NCBI RefSeq assembly: GCF_040529065.1
Contig: NZ_CP132343.1
Span: 4,605,001-4,669,000 of the forward strand
Reading direction: 5' to 3'
From: Xanthomonas sacchari
Lineage (GTDB): Bacteria; Pseudomonadota; Gammaproteobacteria; Xanthomonadales; Xanthomonadaceae
Length of the DNA: 64,000 nt
Shown here: positions 1 through 9,785 of the stretch, in pieces
How the letters are laid out: each line of letters opens with the position of its first letter
Numbering within the stretch: the first letter of the stretch is position 1
Notes under the pieces: model-generated
Told to the model about the DNA's origin: nothing
Database searches by the model: none
What the model saw: only the letters and a program-made list of their open reading frames with translations
Translations under genes and position numbers: made by a program

Positions 1-637
<637 letters not shown>

Positions 638-805
638 AACAGGAACTCCGGCGAATGGCGTCAACAAACGTGAATGGCGTTAAGAGCGAGTTAACCGTGC
701 AGCCAGGTGAAAATTCGAGCCGGCTCAATGGTTTGACGCGCTGTGGAACGATGTTTATGGTAGCCGAGTTTTGAGCTCGCGCTTCGGGCTCGTGAGGAAG
801 CCTTG

Positions 806-2260
806 ATGCCCAACAGTGATCAGGAACGCGCGCGCCGGCAGCGGTTCCAGCAACGCCTTCACGTTCTCCACGACACTGCGCTGCATCGCAAGTTGAAGGA
901 ACACCTTCCCGCCGGCCGCTGGACGCGCCGCCACTGGATCCACGCCAGCCTGTTCGCCACCATCGGTGCGATGGTCGCCACCATCGTCCCGGGCTTCTCC
1001 AACGCCATCGACGTGCCGCTGCAGACCACGCAGGCGACGCTGGCGCTGCCGTTGCCGCCGATCTCGCTGGCGCAGCAACAGCAGGCGGCGATCACCGACA
1101 ACTGGCAGGTGGTGCGGATCGAGTCTGGGCAGACCCTGGGCTCGGTGTTCGAGAAGCTCGGCATCCCCGCCACGGTGATGCAGCGGGTGCTGGACCATCC
1201 GGGCACCCACGACGCGCTGACCAAGCTGCGCCCGGGCGCGGAAATCGGCTTCGACCTGGCGACGACCGGCGACCTGCGCGCCCTGCGCTTCGACCGCGAT
1301 GCCACCCACCGGGTGGAGCTGTCGCTGTTGGGCGACGACATCAAGGAGAAGGTGATCGAGCGCGAGACCAGCACGCGCACCGTGGTCACCAGCGGCGAGA
1401 TCACCAGCTCGCTGTACGTGGCCGCACGCAAGGCCGGGCTGTCGCCGTCGGCGATCGCGACGATGACCGACGAGATCTTCAAGTACGACATCGACTTCGA
1501 CAAGGACCTGCAGCCGGGCGACCGCTTCAGCGTGGTCATGGACGAGACCTGGCGCGAAGGCGAGCGCATCGACACCAGCAAGATCCTGGCGGCGACCTTC
1601 ACCACCCGCGGCAAGACCTACAGCGGCTTCCGCTTCGAGCGCGGCGGCAAGCCGGCCGAGTACTTCGACGTGACCGGGCGGCCGCTGAAGAAGAGCTTCA
1701 TCCGCATGCCGGTGTCCTACAGCCGCATCAGCTCCACCTTCGGCGCGCGCAAGCACCCGGTGCTGGGCACCATGCGCATGCACAAGGGCATCGACTATGC
1801 GGCGCCGACCGGCACCCCGATCATGGCCGCCGGCGATGCGCGGGTGCAGTTCGTCGGCACCCAGCGCGGCTACGGCAACGTCGTCATCCTGGATCACGGC
1901 AAGGGCTACAGCACGCTGTACGGGCACATGTCGCGCTTCGGCGGGATCAAGGCCGGCCAGCGCATCAACCAGGGCACGGTGATCGGCTATGTCGGCATGA
2001 CCGGCATGGCCACCGGTCCGCACCTGCACTACGAATTCCGCGTGGACGGCGTGCAGCGCAATCCGGCCTCGGTGACGATGCCGCCGCCGACCCCGCTGGC
2101 CGGGGCTGAACTGGCCGCGTTCCGCGCGCAGACCTCGCCGGCGCTGGCGCGCATCCAGCGCGTGGAGAAGCTGATCTACGCCGATGCCGACGAGCCGGGG
2201 GCGAAGAAGAAGAAGGTCGTCGCCTCGTCCAAGGCCGCCGCCTCGCACGACGCCGGCTGA
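806..2260 (+). CDS. M23 family zinc metallopeptidase (murein DD-endopeptidase type, MepM/OapA-like)
   Basis: Predicted peptidoglycan cross-link hydrolase, 484 residues, anchored in the inner membrane. A single membrane segment lies at about residues 44-64 after a basic cytoplasmic N-terminus, followed by an OapA/LysM-like region (VRIESGQTLGSVFEKLG, near 103). The C-terminal LytM domain has the zinc-ligand pattern H326-x3-D330 (HKGID) and H406-x-H408 (GPHLHYE). The start is the ATG at 806, preceded by GAGGAAG; an overlapping TTG three bases earlier is less likely. It lies between tyrS and anmK as in Pseudomonas. It would trim the wall and release fragments that AnmK and AmpG help recycle. The Lys/Ala-rich tail is probably unstructured. 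Confidence 0.88.
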   Translation: MPNSDQERARRQRFQQRLHVLHDTALHRKLKEHLPAGRWTRRHWIHASLFATIGAMVATIVPGFSNAIDVPLQTTQATLALPLPPISLAQQQQAAITDNWQVVRIESGQTLGSVFEKLGIPATVMQRVLDHPGTHDALTKLRPGAEIGFDLATTGDLRALRFDRDATHRVELSLLGDDIKEKVIERETSTRTVVTSGEITSSLYVAARKAGLSPSAIATMTDEIFKYDIDFDKDLQPGDRFSVVMDETWREGERIDTSKILAATFTTRGKTYSGFRFERGGKPAEYFDVTGRPLKKSFIRMPVSYSRISSTFGARKHPVLGTMRMHKGIDYAAPTGTPIMAAGDARVQFVGTQRGYGNVVILDHGKGYSTLYGHMSRFGGIKAGQRINQGTVIGYVGMTGMATGPHLHYEFRVDGVQRNPASVTMPPPTPLAGAELAAFRAQTSPALARIQRVEKLIYADADEPGAKKKKVVASSKAAASHDAG

Positions 2261-2349
2261 GCACTGGCGTCCGCTTCCGCCGCGCCGCGCATTGACGGGC
2301 GGCGGCGCCTGGCACACGCTGCGGCGCCGACCGCCGCCTGGTGCCTAGC

Positions 2350-3480
2350 ATGTCCTCGCCTTCCGCCGTTCCCGACGACGCCCTGTTCCTGGGCCTGATG
2401 TCCGGCACCAGCGCCGACGGCATCGATGCCGCGCTGGTGCGCTTCGGCCACGACGGCAACCCGCAGCTGCAACTGGGCCGCACCTATGTCTGGGCACCGC
2501 AGCAGCGCGCGGCGCTGATCGCGCTGGGCGAAGGCGGCGACATCGCCTCGCTGGACGCGCTGGGGCAACTCGATGCCGAGGTCGCGATCGCCTTCGCCGA
2601 GGCGGCGCTGCGCCTGCTCGACGACGCCGGGGTGGCGCCGGCCGCGGTGCGCGCGATCGGGTCGCACGGGCAGACCGTGCGCCATCGCCCGCTGGCGAAC
2701 CCGGCCTTCACTTGGCAGCTCGGCGACGGCAACCGCATCGCCGAACTGACCGGCATCGCCACGGTCTGCGATTTCCGCCGCCGCGACGTCGCCGCCGGCG
2801 GCCACGGCGCGCCGCTGATGCCGGCCTTCCACGCGGCGATGCTGGGCGCGGCGCACGAGGACCGGGCGGTGCTCAACCTCGGCGGCATTGGCAACCTGAC
2901 CCTGCTGCCGGCGCACGGTGCCGTGCGCGGTTTCGACACCGGCCCGGCCAACGCGCTGCTCGATGCCTGGTGCCAGCGCCATCGCGGCCAGCCCTACGAT
3001 GCCGGCGGCGCCTTCGCCGCCAGCGGCGCGGTCGACGCCAACCTGCTGCAGCGCCTGCTGGCCGATCCGTGGTTCGCGCTGCCGCCGCCCAAGAGCACCG
3101 GGCGCGAGCAGTTCCACCTGCGCTGGCTGGAGGCCTGCCTGGACACCCCGGCACCCGCGCCGGCCAGCGTGCAGGCAACGCTGCTGGAACTGACCGCGGC
3201 CACCGTCGCCGACGCCTTGCTGGCGCAGCAACCGGCGACCCGGCAGTTGCTGGTGTGCGGCGGCGGCGTGCACAACCCGCTGCTGCTGGCGCGGCTGCAG
3301 GCGCGGTTGCCGGGGGTGCAGGTGCAGTCGACCCAGGCGCAGGGCCTGGACCCGGACTACATCGAGGCGATGGGCTTCGCCTGGCTGGCGCGACAGACCC
3401 TGGCCGGGCTGCCGGGCAACCTGCCGTCGGTCAGCGGCGCGCGCGGGCCGCGCATCCTCGGCGCGATCCACCCCGCGTAA
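2350..3480 (+). CDS. anmK: Anhydro-N-acetylmuramic acid kinase
   Basis: Phosphorylates and hydrates 1,6-anhydro-MurNAc to MurNAc-6-phosphate in muropeptide recycling. The protein is 376 residues, normal for the family. The family signature [16 protein letters not shown] is at residues 15-30, followed by [20 protein letters not shown], the [13 protein letters not shown] nucleotide-binding segment and [10 protein letters not shown] of the ASKHA fold. ATG 2350 is chosen over the in-frame GTG at 2341 because homologues begin shortly before the signature; no clear Shine-Dalgarno is seen. The convergent neighbour beyond a small gene is ampG, whose product imports the precursor of the AnmK substrate. 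Confidence 0.95.
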   Translation: MSSPSAVPDDALFLGLMSGTSADGIDAALVRFGHDGNPQLQLGRTYVWAPQQRAALIALGEGGDIASLDALGQLDAEVAIAFAEAALRLLDDAGVAPAAVRAIGSHGQTVRHRPLANPAFTWQLGDGNRIAELTGIATVCDFRRRDVAAGGHGAPLMPAFHAAMLGAAHEDRAVLNLGGIGNLTLLPAHGAVRGFDTGPANALLDAWCQRHRGQPYDAGGAFAASGAVDANLLQRLLADPWFALPPPKSTGREQFHLRWLEACLDTPAPAPASVQATLLELTAATVADALLAQQPATRQLLVCGGGVHNPLLLARLQARLPGVQVQSTQAQGLDPDYIEAMGFAWLARQTLAGLPGNLPSVSGARGPRILGAIHPA

Positions 3481-3495
3481 GCGAGGCGTCGGGAT

Positions 3496-3723
3496 TCAGA
3501 AACCGCTGCCGGCGGGCAGCGCGCGCAAGGCCGCGATTGCCTCCGACAGCGCATCCACTTCGCGGTGCTCGAACCCGCTGCGTACGTCGTACTCGCTGGA
3601 GAACAGGCCCTGCTCGATCAGCGCCAGCACCGCCTGGCGCTGGGTCCAGCCGCGCGCGACGGCGATGCGGCGGATGCGTTCGAGCAGGAACGGGTCGATA
3701 TCGCGCAACACAAGGTCGCTCAT
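3496..3723 (-). CDS. Small conserved protein with ribbon-helix-helix-like N-terminus
   Basis: A 75-residue protein with no recognised name. The N-terminal 45 residues read as a short strand (LVLRDI), a helix (PFLLERIRRIAVARG), a turn and a second helix (TQRQAVLALIEQGL), which resembles Arc/FitA-type ribbon-helix-helix proteins. The acidic C-terminal part (EHREVDALSEAIAALRAL) could be a second helical module. This fold assignment is inference. No toxin gene lies beside it, so an antitoxin role is unsupported. It follows ampG on the same strand with a 65-base gap and converges with anmK. Confidence 0.6.
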   Translation of the reverse strand: MSDLVLRDIDPFLLERIRRIAVARGWTQRQAVLALIEQGLFSSEYDVRSGFEHREVDALSEAIAALRALPAGSGF

Positions 3724-3788
3724 GCGGACTCCCGGACGGCGGCGCACGCATGCGCCGCTGCCCATCATCCCTGCCCGGGGACCGCCTT

Positions 3789-5108
3789 TCAATCGCTGGA
3801 GGCGGCCGCCTGTGGCGTCTGTTCGCGGATCCGCGGCCACAGCCAGGCCAGCAGCAACAGGGTCGGGATCACGGTGAAGGCGCTGAGCACGAAGAAGGTG
3901 CTGTAGGAGGTGGCTTCGACGATGTAGCCGGAGACGCCGCCGACGAACTTGCCCGGCAGGTTGGCCAGCGACACCAGCAGCGCGTACTGGGTGGCGGTGA
4001 AGTTGCGGTCGGTCAGCGAGGACATGAAGGCGACCAGCACGGTGCCGGCGAAGCCCTGGAACAGGTTGTCGGCGCTGAGCGCGGCGTAGAACGACCAGAG
4101 TTGGCCAGGGTTGTGCGCCATCAGCAGGAACGCCAGGTTGGACAGCGCCACGCCCAGCGCGGCGACGAGCAGCATGCGTCGGAAGCCGAAGGCCGCCACC
4201 GCCAGGCCGCCGGCGAAGGCGCCGGCAATCCCCATCCAGACCCCGAACAGCTTGGAGACGGTGGCGATGTCGGCCTTGTCGAAGCCCGAGTCCAGGTAGA
4301 ACGGGCCGGACATGACCCCGATCACCTGGTCGGGAAACTTGAACAGGCCGACGAACAGCAGCAGGGCCAGGCCCAGCGCCATGCCGTTGCTGGAGAAGAA
4401 ACTGGAGATCGGCTGCCAGAACGCACCGACCACGTCGATCCTGCGCACCACCGTCGAGGCCGGCACCTCCGGTTCGCGGCACACCAGGGTGGTCACGATC
4501 GGCAGCAGCATCAGCCCGGCCATGACCAGATAGGCCAAGGTCCAGTTGCCGAACTGCGCCAGATACAGCGCACCGGCGCCGGACAGGATCAGGCCGATGC
4601 GGTAGCCGAAGGTGTAGGTCGCAGCGAGTGCGGCCTGCGCCGAGGACGGCGCGATCTCGATGCGATAGGCATCCACCACCGAATCCTGGGTGGCGCCGGC
4701 GAAGGAGGCGATCAGCACCCACAGCACCAGCGCGCCCACGCTCAATTCCGGGCGGGTGAAGGCCAGCGCCACCAGGCCGATGGCCACGCCGAGCTGCGCG
4801 ACCAGCAGCCAGGAACGGCGCCGGCCAAGGAAGCCGAACAGCGGGAAGCGATAGCGGTCCAGCAGCGGCGCCCACAGGAACTTGAGCAGGTAGAAGAAGC
4901 TGGCCAGGCTGATCAGGCCGATGCTGCCCAGGTCCAGGCCGACGTCGCGCAGGCGCGTGGACAGGGTCTGCGAGGCGATCAGCAGGAACGGCAGGCCGCT
5001 GCCGAAGCCCAGCAGCGCCATCGTCGCCGCCGACGGCGTGGCGAAGGCGCGCTTGATCCCGGCCCAGCCCTTGTAGGACACCGGCGCCGCGGAGGTGCCG
5101 CCGCTCAT
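3789..5108 (-). CDS. ampG: AmpG-family muropeptide MFS transporter
   Basis: Inner-membrane permease for GlcNAc-1,6-anhydroMurNAc peptides released during wall turnover. The 439-residue protein is built of about 12 hydrophobic segments and carries the AmpG hallmarks GFGSGLPFLLIASQTL near residue 30, FLWAPLLDRY, the GATQDSVVDAYRIE motif and DNLFQGFAGTVLVAFMSSLTDRNFTATQYALL. The start ATG at 5108 overlaps the stop of xth by four bases (ATGA), so translation is probably coupled. With anmK nearby this forms a recycling module. In organisms with inducible AmpC, AmpG loss alters beta-lactamase induction; no ampR or ampC is in this window. Confidence 0.92.
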   Translation of the reverse strand: MSGGTSAAPVSYKGWAGIKRAFATPSAATMALLGFGSGLPFLLIASQTLSTRLRDVGLDLGSIGLISLASFFYLLKFLWAPLLDRYRFPLFGFLGRRRSWLLVAQLGVAIGLVALAFTRPELSVGALVLWVLIASFAGATQDSVVDAYRIEIAPSSAQAALAATYTFGYRIGLILSGAGALYLAQFGNWTLAYLVMAGLMLLPIVTTLVCREPEVPASTVVRRIDVVGAFWQPISSFFSSNGMALGLALLLFVGLFKFPDQVIGVMSGPFYLDSGFDKADIATVSKLFGVWMGIAGAFAGGLAVAAFGFRRMLLVAALGVALSNLAFLLMAHNPGQLWSFYAALSADNLFQGFAGTVLVAFMSSLTDRNFTATQYALLVSLANLPGKFVGGVSGYIVEATSYSTFFVLSAFTVIPTLLLLAWLWPRIREQTPQAAASSD

Positions 5109-5905
5109 TCGCGGTAGTCCACCGTGAACGGCGCATGGTCGGAGAAGCGCTGCGCGGTATAGATGGAACAGCCTTGCAGGCGCTCGCGCAGGGTCGGGGT
5201 GACGAACTGGTAGTCGATGCGCCAACCGACGTCGTTGGCGCGCGCCGCGCCGCGGTTGCTCCACCAGGTGTAGTCCTGGCCGTCCGGATGCAGCGCGCGG
5301 TAGGCATCCACCCAGCCGCGGCCGCTGGCCGGGTCGGCCTCGTCGGCACGGTCGGCGCACAGGCCGTTGAGCCAGTCACGCTCGGCCGGCAGGCAGCCGG
5401 AGTTCTTCTGGTTCGACTTCCAGTTCTTGATGTCCAGCGCCGAGCGCACGATGTTCCAGTCGCCGCACAGCACGTAGTCGCGGCCGCTGTGCAGCCACTC
5501 CACCAGGATCGGCCGCAGCCAGTCCATGACCTGGAACTTGTAGCCTTGGCGCAGCTCGCCTGAGGAACCGGAGGGAATGTAGAAGGACACCACGCTCAGG
5601 TTGCCGAAGCGGGCCTCGATGTAGCGGCCTTCCTCGTCGAACTCCGGCCAGCCCAGCGCGGTGCGCACCTCGTCGGGTTCACGCTTGCTGTAGATGGCCA
5701 CGCCGCTGTAGCCCTTCTTGGTGCTGGCGTCGCGGAACCAGACCCGGTAGCCGTCCGGCAGGAACGCCGGTCCGGCCAGTTGATGCTCCTGCGCCTTGGT
5801 CTCCTGCACGCACAGCACATCCGCCTGCTGGGTGGCGAACCACTCGAAAAAGCCCTTGGTGGCGGCCGACCGCAGGCCGTTGGCGTTGAAGCTGATGATG
5901 CGCAT
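5105..5905 (-). CDS. xth: Exodeoxyribonuclease III (AP endonuclease family)
   Basis: Removes nucleotides 3' to 5' from duplex DNA and cleaves at abasic sites in base excision repair. The 266-residue protein has the exonuclease-endonuclease-phosphatase fold: NANGLRSA at the start, metal-binding Glu in QETKAQ, YSGVAIYSK, GDWNIV, and the terminal catalytic His in SDHAPFTVDY. The start ATG at 5905 begins the standard MRIISFNANG. No Shine-Dalgarno precedes it; the leader is the C-rich repeat described at 5906-5950. It is cotranscribed with ampG by overlap and divergent from pyrE. Confidence 0.94.
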   Translation of the reverse strand: MRIISFNANGLRSAATKGFFEWFATQQADVLCVQETKAQEHQLAGPAFLPDGYRVWFRDASTKKGYSGVAIYSKREPDEVRTALGWPEFDEEGRYIEARFGNLSVVSFYIPSGSSGELRQGYKFQVMDWLRPILVEWLHSGRDYVLCGDWNIVRSALDIKNWKSNQKNSGCLPAERDWLNGLCADRADEADPASGRGWVDAYRALHPDGQDYTWWSNRGAARANDVGWRIDYQFVTPTLRERLQGCSIYTAQRFSDHAPFTVDYRE

Positions 5906-5950
5906 GAGGAGCCGGGATTCGGGATTGGGGATGACGGGATTTGTGAAAGC
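5906..5950 (-). repeat. C-rich leader repeat before xth
   Basis: On the minus strand this 45-base leader begins GCTTTCAC and runs through repeated ATCCC/AATCCC units to CCCGGCTCCTC directly before the xth ATG. It matches, in order and spacing, the leaders of pyrE (5991-6035) and the SDR gene (15382-15425). No purine-rich ribosome binding site is present. Confidence 0.7.
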
Positions 5951-5990
5951 ATAGCCGGTCACGCCCGTGCAGCGTCCGCGCATGGGGTAC

Positions 5991-6035
5991 GCTTTTACGA
6001 ATCCCCAATCTCTAATCCCGAATCCCGGCCCCCCA
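5991..6035 (+). repeat. C-rich leader repeat before pyrE
   Basis: This is a 45-base leader starting GCTTTTAC, then AATCCCCAATC, AATCCCGAATCCCGG and a run of C ending at AATG. It is inverted relative to the xth copy, so the two flank a 40-base spacer (5951-5990) that must hold the divergent promoters. It also resembles a dispersed Xanthomonas repeat (GGGATTCGGGATTGGGGA read on the other strand). Confidence 0.7.
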
Positions 6036-6695
6036 ATGACCGACTACCGGCAACGTTTCCTGCAACTGGCCCTGGACGCGGAGGCGCTGCGCTTCGGCGA
6101 GTTCACGCTGAAGTCCGGGCGCCTCAGCCCTTATTTCTTCAACGCCGGGCGCTTCGACTCCGGCGCCAGCATGGCGCGGCTGGCGGCGTGCTACGCCGAT
6201 GCGGCCGACGCGGCCGGGCTCGACTTCGACCTGCTGTTCGGCCCGGCCTACAAGGGCATCCCGCTGGCGACGGCGGTGGCCTGCGAATACGCGCGGCGCG
6301 GGCGCGACCTGCCGCTGGCGTTCAACCGCAAGGAAGCCAAGGCGCATGGCGAAGGCGGCAGCCTGATCGGCGCGCCGCTGGCCGGCCGCCGGGTGCTGAT
6401 CGTGGACGATGTGATCACCGCCGGCACCGCGATCCGCGAGGCGCTGGGCATCATCCGTGCCGCCGGTGGCAAGCCGGCCGCGATCCTGGTCGCGCTGGAC
6501 CGCCAGGAGATCGCCGCCGAGGACGACCGCCGCTCGGCGGCGCAGGCGGTGGCCGCCGAAGCCGGCGTTCCTGTGGTGTCGGTCGCGCATCTGGGCGACC
6601 TGCTTGCATTCATCGACGGAAACGCAGACCTTGTCGGCTTCCGCGAACCGCTGCTGGCCTACCGGGCCCGCTACGGTTGCGCTTCGTCTGGCTGA
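6036..6695 (+). CDS. pyrE: Orotate phosphoribosyltransferase
   Basis: Joins orotate and PRPP to give OMP in pyrimidine synthesis. The 219-residue cytoplasmic enzyme carries the type I phosphoribosyltransferase PRPP loop VLIVDDVITAGTA in its C-terminal half and the OPRT substrate motifs LKSGRLSPYFFNAG near residue 25 and GPAYKGIPLA; NRKEAKAHGEGG is the catalytic loop region. ATG 6036 fits the family start MTDYRQRFL and lies exactly at the end of the C-rich leader. An in-frame upstream ATG at 5967 would translate the repeat and is rejected. Confidence 0.95.
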   Translation: MTDYRQRFLQLALDAEALRFGEFTLKSGRLSPYFFNAGRFDSGASMARLAACYADAADAAGLDFDLLFGPAYKGIPLATAVACEYARRGRDLPLAFNRKEAKAHGEGGSLIGAPLAGRRVLIVDDVITAGTAIREALGIIRAAGGKPAAILVALDRQEIAAEDDRRSAAQAVAAEAGVPVVSVAHLGDLLAFIDGNADLVGFREPLLAYRARYGCASSG

Positions 6696-6713
6696 CAGCA
6701 GGGGGCTGCCACG

Positions 6714-7385
6714 ATGCCGATCCGACCACGCAACCGCGTCCTGCCGGCCGTGTTGGCGCTGCTGGCCTTGCCGGCCGCCGCGCAACAGGCGTCGGCACCG
6801 TCCAAGAAACTGTATTGCTGGAACCAGGGCGGCCAACGCACCTGCAGCGATGCGCTGCCGCCGGAAGCGGTGAACCAGGCGCGCGACGAGTTCAACGCCA
6901 CCAGCGGCATGCGCAGCGCCGAGGTCGGGCGTGCGCTCAACGCCGACGAACGCGCCGCGGCCGCGGCCGATGCCGCGCAGCAGCGCGCCGACCAGGCCGC
7001 GTTGGAGACGCGCAAGCGCACCGACCAGGCGATGCTGCTGTCGTACCAGACCGAGGACGAACTGCGCCGGGTGTTCGCCGAGCGCATCGGCATCGTCGAC
7101 AACAACATCAACACCGCCCGCTACAACGTCGCCAGCCTGCGCCAGGGTCTGATCGGCCTGCTGTCCGGCGCCGGCGCGCGCGAACTGGCCGGGCAGAGCG
7201 TGCCCGCCAAGATCGCCGACGACGTGCAGCAACGGCACCGTGCCCTGCTGTGGCAGCTGCGCATGCAGAAGAACTTCGAACAGCAGCGGCTCGGCCTGGA
7301 CCAGGAAATCGAGGACGTGCTGCAGCGTTATCGGGCGGCCCGCGGCGGCGGCCCGGCAGCGACCGCGACCACCGCCGGCGGCTGA
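6714..7385 (+). CDS. Exported DUF4124-like protein with coiled coil
   Basis: A 223-residue protein with a signal peptide (basic start, hydrophobic VLPAVLALLALPAAA, cleavage near residue 24). A short N-terminal module with two cysteines, KLYCWNQGGQRTCSDALPPEA, resembles the DUF4124 domain of exported proteins. Residues about 60-200 are Ala/Gln/Arg/Glu-rich and helical, likely coiled coil. Function is unknown; a periplasmic structural or adaptor role is only a guess. It follows pyrE by 18 bases and may share its transcript. Confidence 0.7.
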   Translation: MPIRPRNRVLPAVLALLALPAAAQQASAPSKKLYCWNQGGQRTCSDALPPEAVNQARDEFNATSGMRSAEVGRALNADERAAAAADAAQQRADQAALETRKRTDQAMLLSYQTEDELRRVFAERIGIVDNNINTARYNVASLRQGLIGLLSGAGARELAGQSVPAKIADDVQQRHRALLWQLRMQKNFEQQRLGLDQEIEDVLQRYRAARGGGPAATATTAGG

Positions 7386-7433
7386 GCCGCAGCGTGGCTC
7401 GGCGCCCGACCGTGCCGGGCGCGTACCGCTGGC

Positions 7434-9770
7434 TCAGAAGGTCGGCGCCACGCCCGGCAGCACTGCCTGCACCTGGGCGCGGAACAGCGCCTTGATCCGC
7501 TCCAGCGCCGCCGCGTTGTCGGCCTCGAAGCGCAGCACCAGCACCGGCGTGGTGTTGGACGCGCGCACCAGCCCCCAGCCATCCGGGAAGTCGACGCGCA
7601 GGCCGTCGATGGTCAGCAGCCGCGCGCCAGCGAACGGCGAGCCCTCCTGCTGCGCCTGGGCGACCAGGTCGGCGACCAGCGCGTGCGCATCCTGCCCGTC
7701 CACCGGCAGCTTGATCTCCGGCGTGGCCACGCTGTCGGGCAGTTCGGCCAGCACCTCCGACGGCGATTCCTCGCGCTGAGCCAGGATCTCCAGCAATCGC
7801 GCAGCTGCGTACAGGCCGTCGTCGAAGCCGTACCAGCGCTCCTTGAAGAAGAAATGGCCGCTCATCTCGCCGGCCAGTTCGGCGTCGGTCTCGCGCATCT
7901 TCGCCTTGATCAGCGAATGCCCGGTCTTCCATACCAGCGGGCTGCCGCCGTTGCGCAGCACATAGTCGGACAGCTTGCCGGTGCACTTGACGTCGTAGAT
8001 CACCAGCGCGCCGGGGTTGCGTTGCAGCACGTCGGCGGCGAACAGCATCAGCAGGCGGTCCGGGTAGATCACCGTGCCTTCCTTGGTGACCACGCCGAGG
8101 CGGTCGGCGTCGCCGTCGAAGGCCACGCCCAGGTCGGCGTCGAAGCGCCGCACCGTCTGCACCAGATCCTCGAGGTTGTGCGGCTCGCTGGGGTCGGGAT
8201 GGTGGTTGGGGAAGGTACCGTCGACGTCGCAGTACAACGGCACCACCTCGGCGCCGATCGCTTCCAGCAGCCGCGGTGCCAGTTCGCCGCCGACGCCGTT
8301 GCCGGCATCGGCCACGACCTTGAGCGGGCGGTCCAGTTGCACGTCGTCGGCGATGCGCTGGATGTAGTCGTCGCCGACGTCGCGCTGTTGCAGCCGGCCC
8401 GGCTCCTCGGCCGTGGGCAGGCGGCCGGCGCTGATCCGCGCGTACAGATCGGCGATGGCCGCGCCGGACAGCGTCTCGCCGCCGACCACGATCTTGAAGC
8501 CGTTGTAGTCGGCCGGGTTGTGGCTGCCGGTCACCGCCACGCAGCTACCGGCGCGCAGGTGATAGGCGGCGAAGTAGACCACCGGGGTCGGCGCCAGGCC
8601 GATGTCGGTGACATGGCAACCGGCGCGGCGCAGGCCTTCGATCAGCGCGGCCGACAGTTCCGGCCCGGACAGGCGGCCATCGCGGCCGACCACCACCTCG
8701 TTGAGTCCCTGCTCCTGCATCACCGCGCCGATCGCCTGGCCGATCAGCGCCGCGACCTGCGGGCTGAGGTCGCGGCCGACCACGCCGCGGATGTCGTAGG
8801 CGCGGAAGATCTCCGGCGCCACTGCTAACGCCGGCACCGGCTTGGCCGGCGCGGCCTCCTCGGCGGCCGAGGGCGGCGGCGGGGGCGGCTCCTGACGCTG
8901 CAGGCTCTGCTGCAGGGTGTGTTCTTCGGTGGCCGCGGCGTCGGCGCGGCGTACCCGCGGCTGCGGCAGGCGCCCGCGCGCGGCCAGCAATAGCAGTGCG
9001 CCCAGCACCAGGCAGAGGCCGGCAACCAGCAGGCAGGGCATCGCCCCCAGCCCCAGCGGACCGGCTTCGCTATCCGGCAGCGAGGCGACCATGCGCAGGC
9101 CGCTGTCGCCGACCGGGCGCGACAGCGCGTCGGCACGGTCGTGCAGCGCATTGTTGCCGGCGGCAATCACGTCGTAGTTGCCCTGGCGCAGCGCCAGATA
9201 GCCGCTGCCCGGCACCGGCGCCTGCGCGACCGGGTCGGTCAACAGCGCCAGCGGCAGGCGCAGGTAGACCACCGCGGGGGTGCCGCCCAGCGATACCGGC
9301 GCGGCCAGCCCGAGCCGCGGGCCGCCGCCGTCGCGAATCACCGCACTGGCGATCTTGTCGCTCAGCAGGGTCTTTTCCAGCAGCGCCAGGCGGCCGTAGC
9401 CGAAGCGCGCCGCATCGGTATAGCCCGGCTCCAGGTCGGCCGGCAGTACCTGCGCGTCCTCGGCCTGCGCCCAGTCCGCGCGCAGCGCCTGGGCCGCGGC
9501 CGCGGCGTCGCCGCGGCTCAGGGCCGCCTGCACGGCCGGCTGCTGCAGGCGCTCGGACAGGCGTTTGCCCACGCCCGCCAGCGCCTGCTGGGTCTGCGTC
9601 ACCGCGGCATCGCGCGCCTGCTCCAGGGTGGTGGCGGCCTGTTCGGCGCGCCATTGCTCGACCCCGCTCCAGCCGAACCAGACGACCATCAGCACCAGCA
9701 GCACCGTCAGCAGAGGCGCCACCTTGCGCAAACCCTGCGGCACCGGCCGCGCTTGTGTTGCCTCGCTCAT
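7434..9770 (-). CDS. algC: Phosphomannomutase/phosphoglucomutase with membrane-anchored N-terminal extension
   Basis: Interconverts hexose 6- and 1-phosphates, supplying GDP-mannose and UDP-glucose precursors for exopolysaccharide and LPS. The 778-residue protein has two parts. Residues 1 to about 310 contain a membrane helix (about 17-34), an extracytoplasmic segment and a second helix near 245-265, then a Pro/Glu linker. The rest is a full alpha-D-phosphohexomutase: catalytic Ser416 in TGSHNP, metal loop DGDADRLGV, sugar loop GEMSGHFFF and phosphate loop RASNTTPVLVLRFEA. The dut-algC order matches Pseudomonas, where a long AlgC form is also annotated. Xanthomonas also has the separate enzyme XanA, so the exact division of labour is open. 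Confidence 0.88.
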   Translation of the reverse strand: MSEATQARPVPQGLRKVAPLLTVLLVLMVVWFGWSGVEQWRAEQAATTLEQARDAAVTQTQQALAGVGKRLSERLQQPAVQAALSRGDAAAAAQALRADWAQAEDAQVLPADLEPGYTDAARFGYGRLALLEKTLLSDKIASAVIRDGGGPRLGLAAPVSLGGTPAVVYLRLPLALLTDPVAQAPVPGSGYLALRQGNYDVIAAGNNALHDRADALSRPVGDSGLRMVASLPDSEAGPLGLGAMPCLLVAGLCLVLGALLLLAARGRLPQPRVRRADAAATEEHTLQQSLQRQEPPPPPPSAAEEAAPAKPVPALAVAPEIFRAYDIRGVVGRDLSPQVAALIGQAIGAVMQEQGLNEVVVGRDGRLSGPELSAALIEGLRRAGCHVTDIGLAPTPVVYFAAYHLRAGSCVAVTGSHNPADYNGFKIVVGGETLSGAAIADLYARISAGRLPTAEEPGRLQQRDVGDDYIQRIADDVQLDRPLKVVADAGNGVGGELAPRLLEAIGAEVVPLYCDVDGTFPNHHPDPSEPHNLEDLVQTVRRFDADLGVAFDGDADRLGVVTKEGTVIYPDRLLMLFAADVLQRNPGALVIYDVKCTGKLSDYVLRNGGSPLVWKTGHSLIKAKMRETDAELAGEMSGHFFFKERWYGFDDGLYAAARLLEILAQREESPSEVLAELPDSVATPEIKLPVDGQDAHALVADLVAQAQQEGSPFAGARLLTIDGLRVDFPDGWGLVRASNTTPVLVLRFEADNAAALERIKALFRAQVQAVLPGVAPTF

Positions 9771-9785
9771 GCAGACGATCCCCTG

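Noticed and set aside
755-2317. A 520-codon minus-strand open frame over the M23 peptidase gene
   Set aside because: It is a shadow of a gene with zinc-ligand motifs; no ribosome site or homology-like pattern was seen.
3496-3723. Antitoxin of a toxin-antitoxin pair
   Set aside because: The fold is suggestive, but the neighbouring genes are ampG and anmK and no small toxin-like gene is adjacent on either strand.
2712-5117. An 801-codon plus-strand open frame over anmK and ampG
   Set aside because: It spans the ends of two clear genes in other frames and reads as Arg/Ala/Gly/Gln low-complexity sequence. High GC removes stop codons by chance.
5967-6035. An N-terminal extension of PyrE through the C-rich leader
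   Set aside because: The added residues only translate the repeat and are absent from the expected family start.
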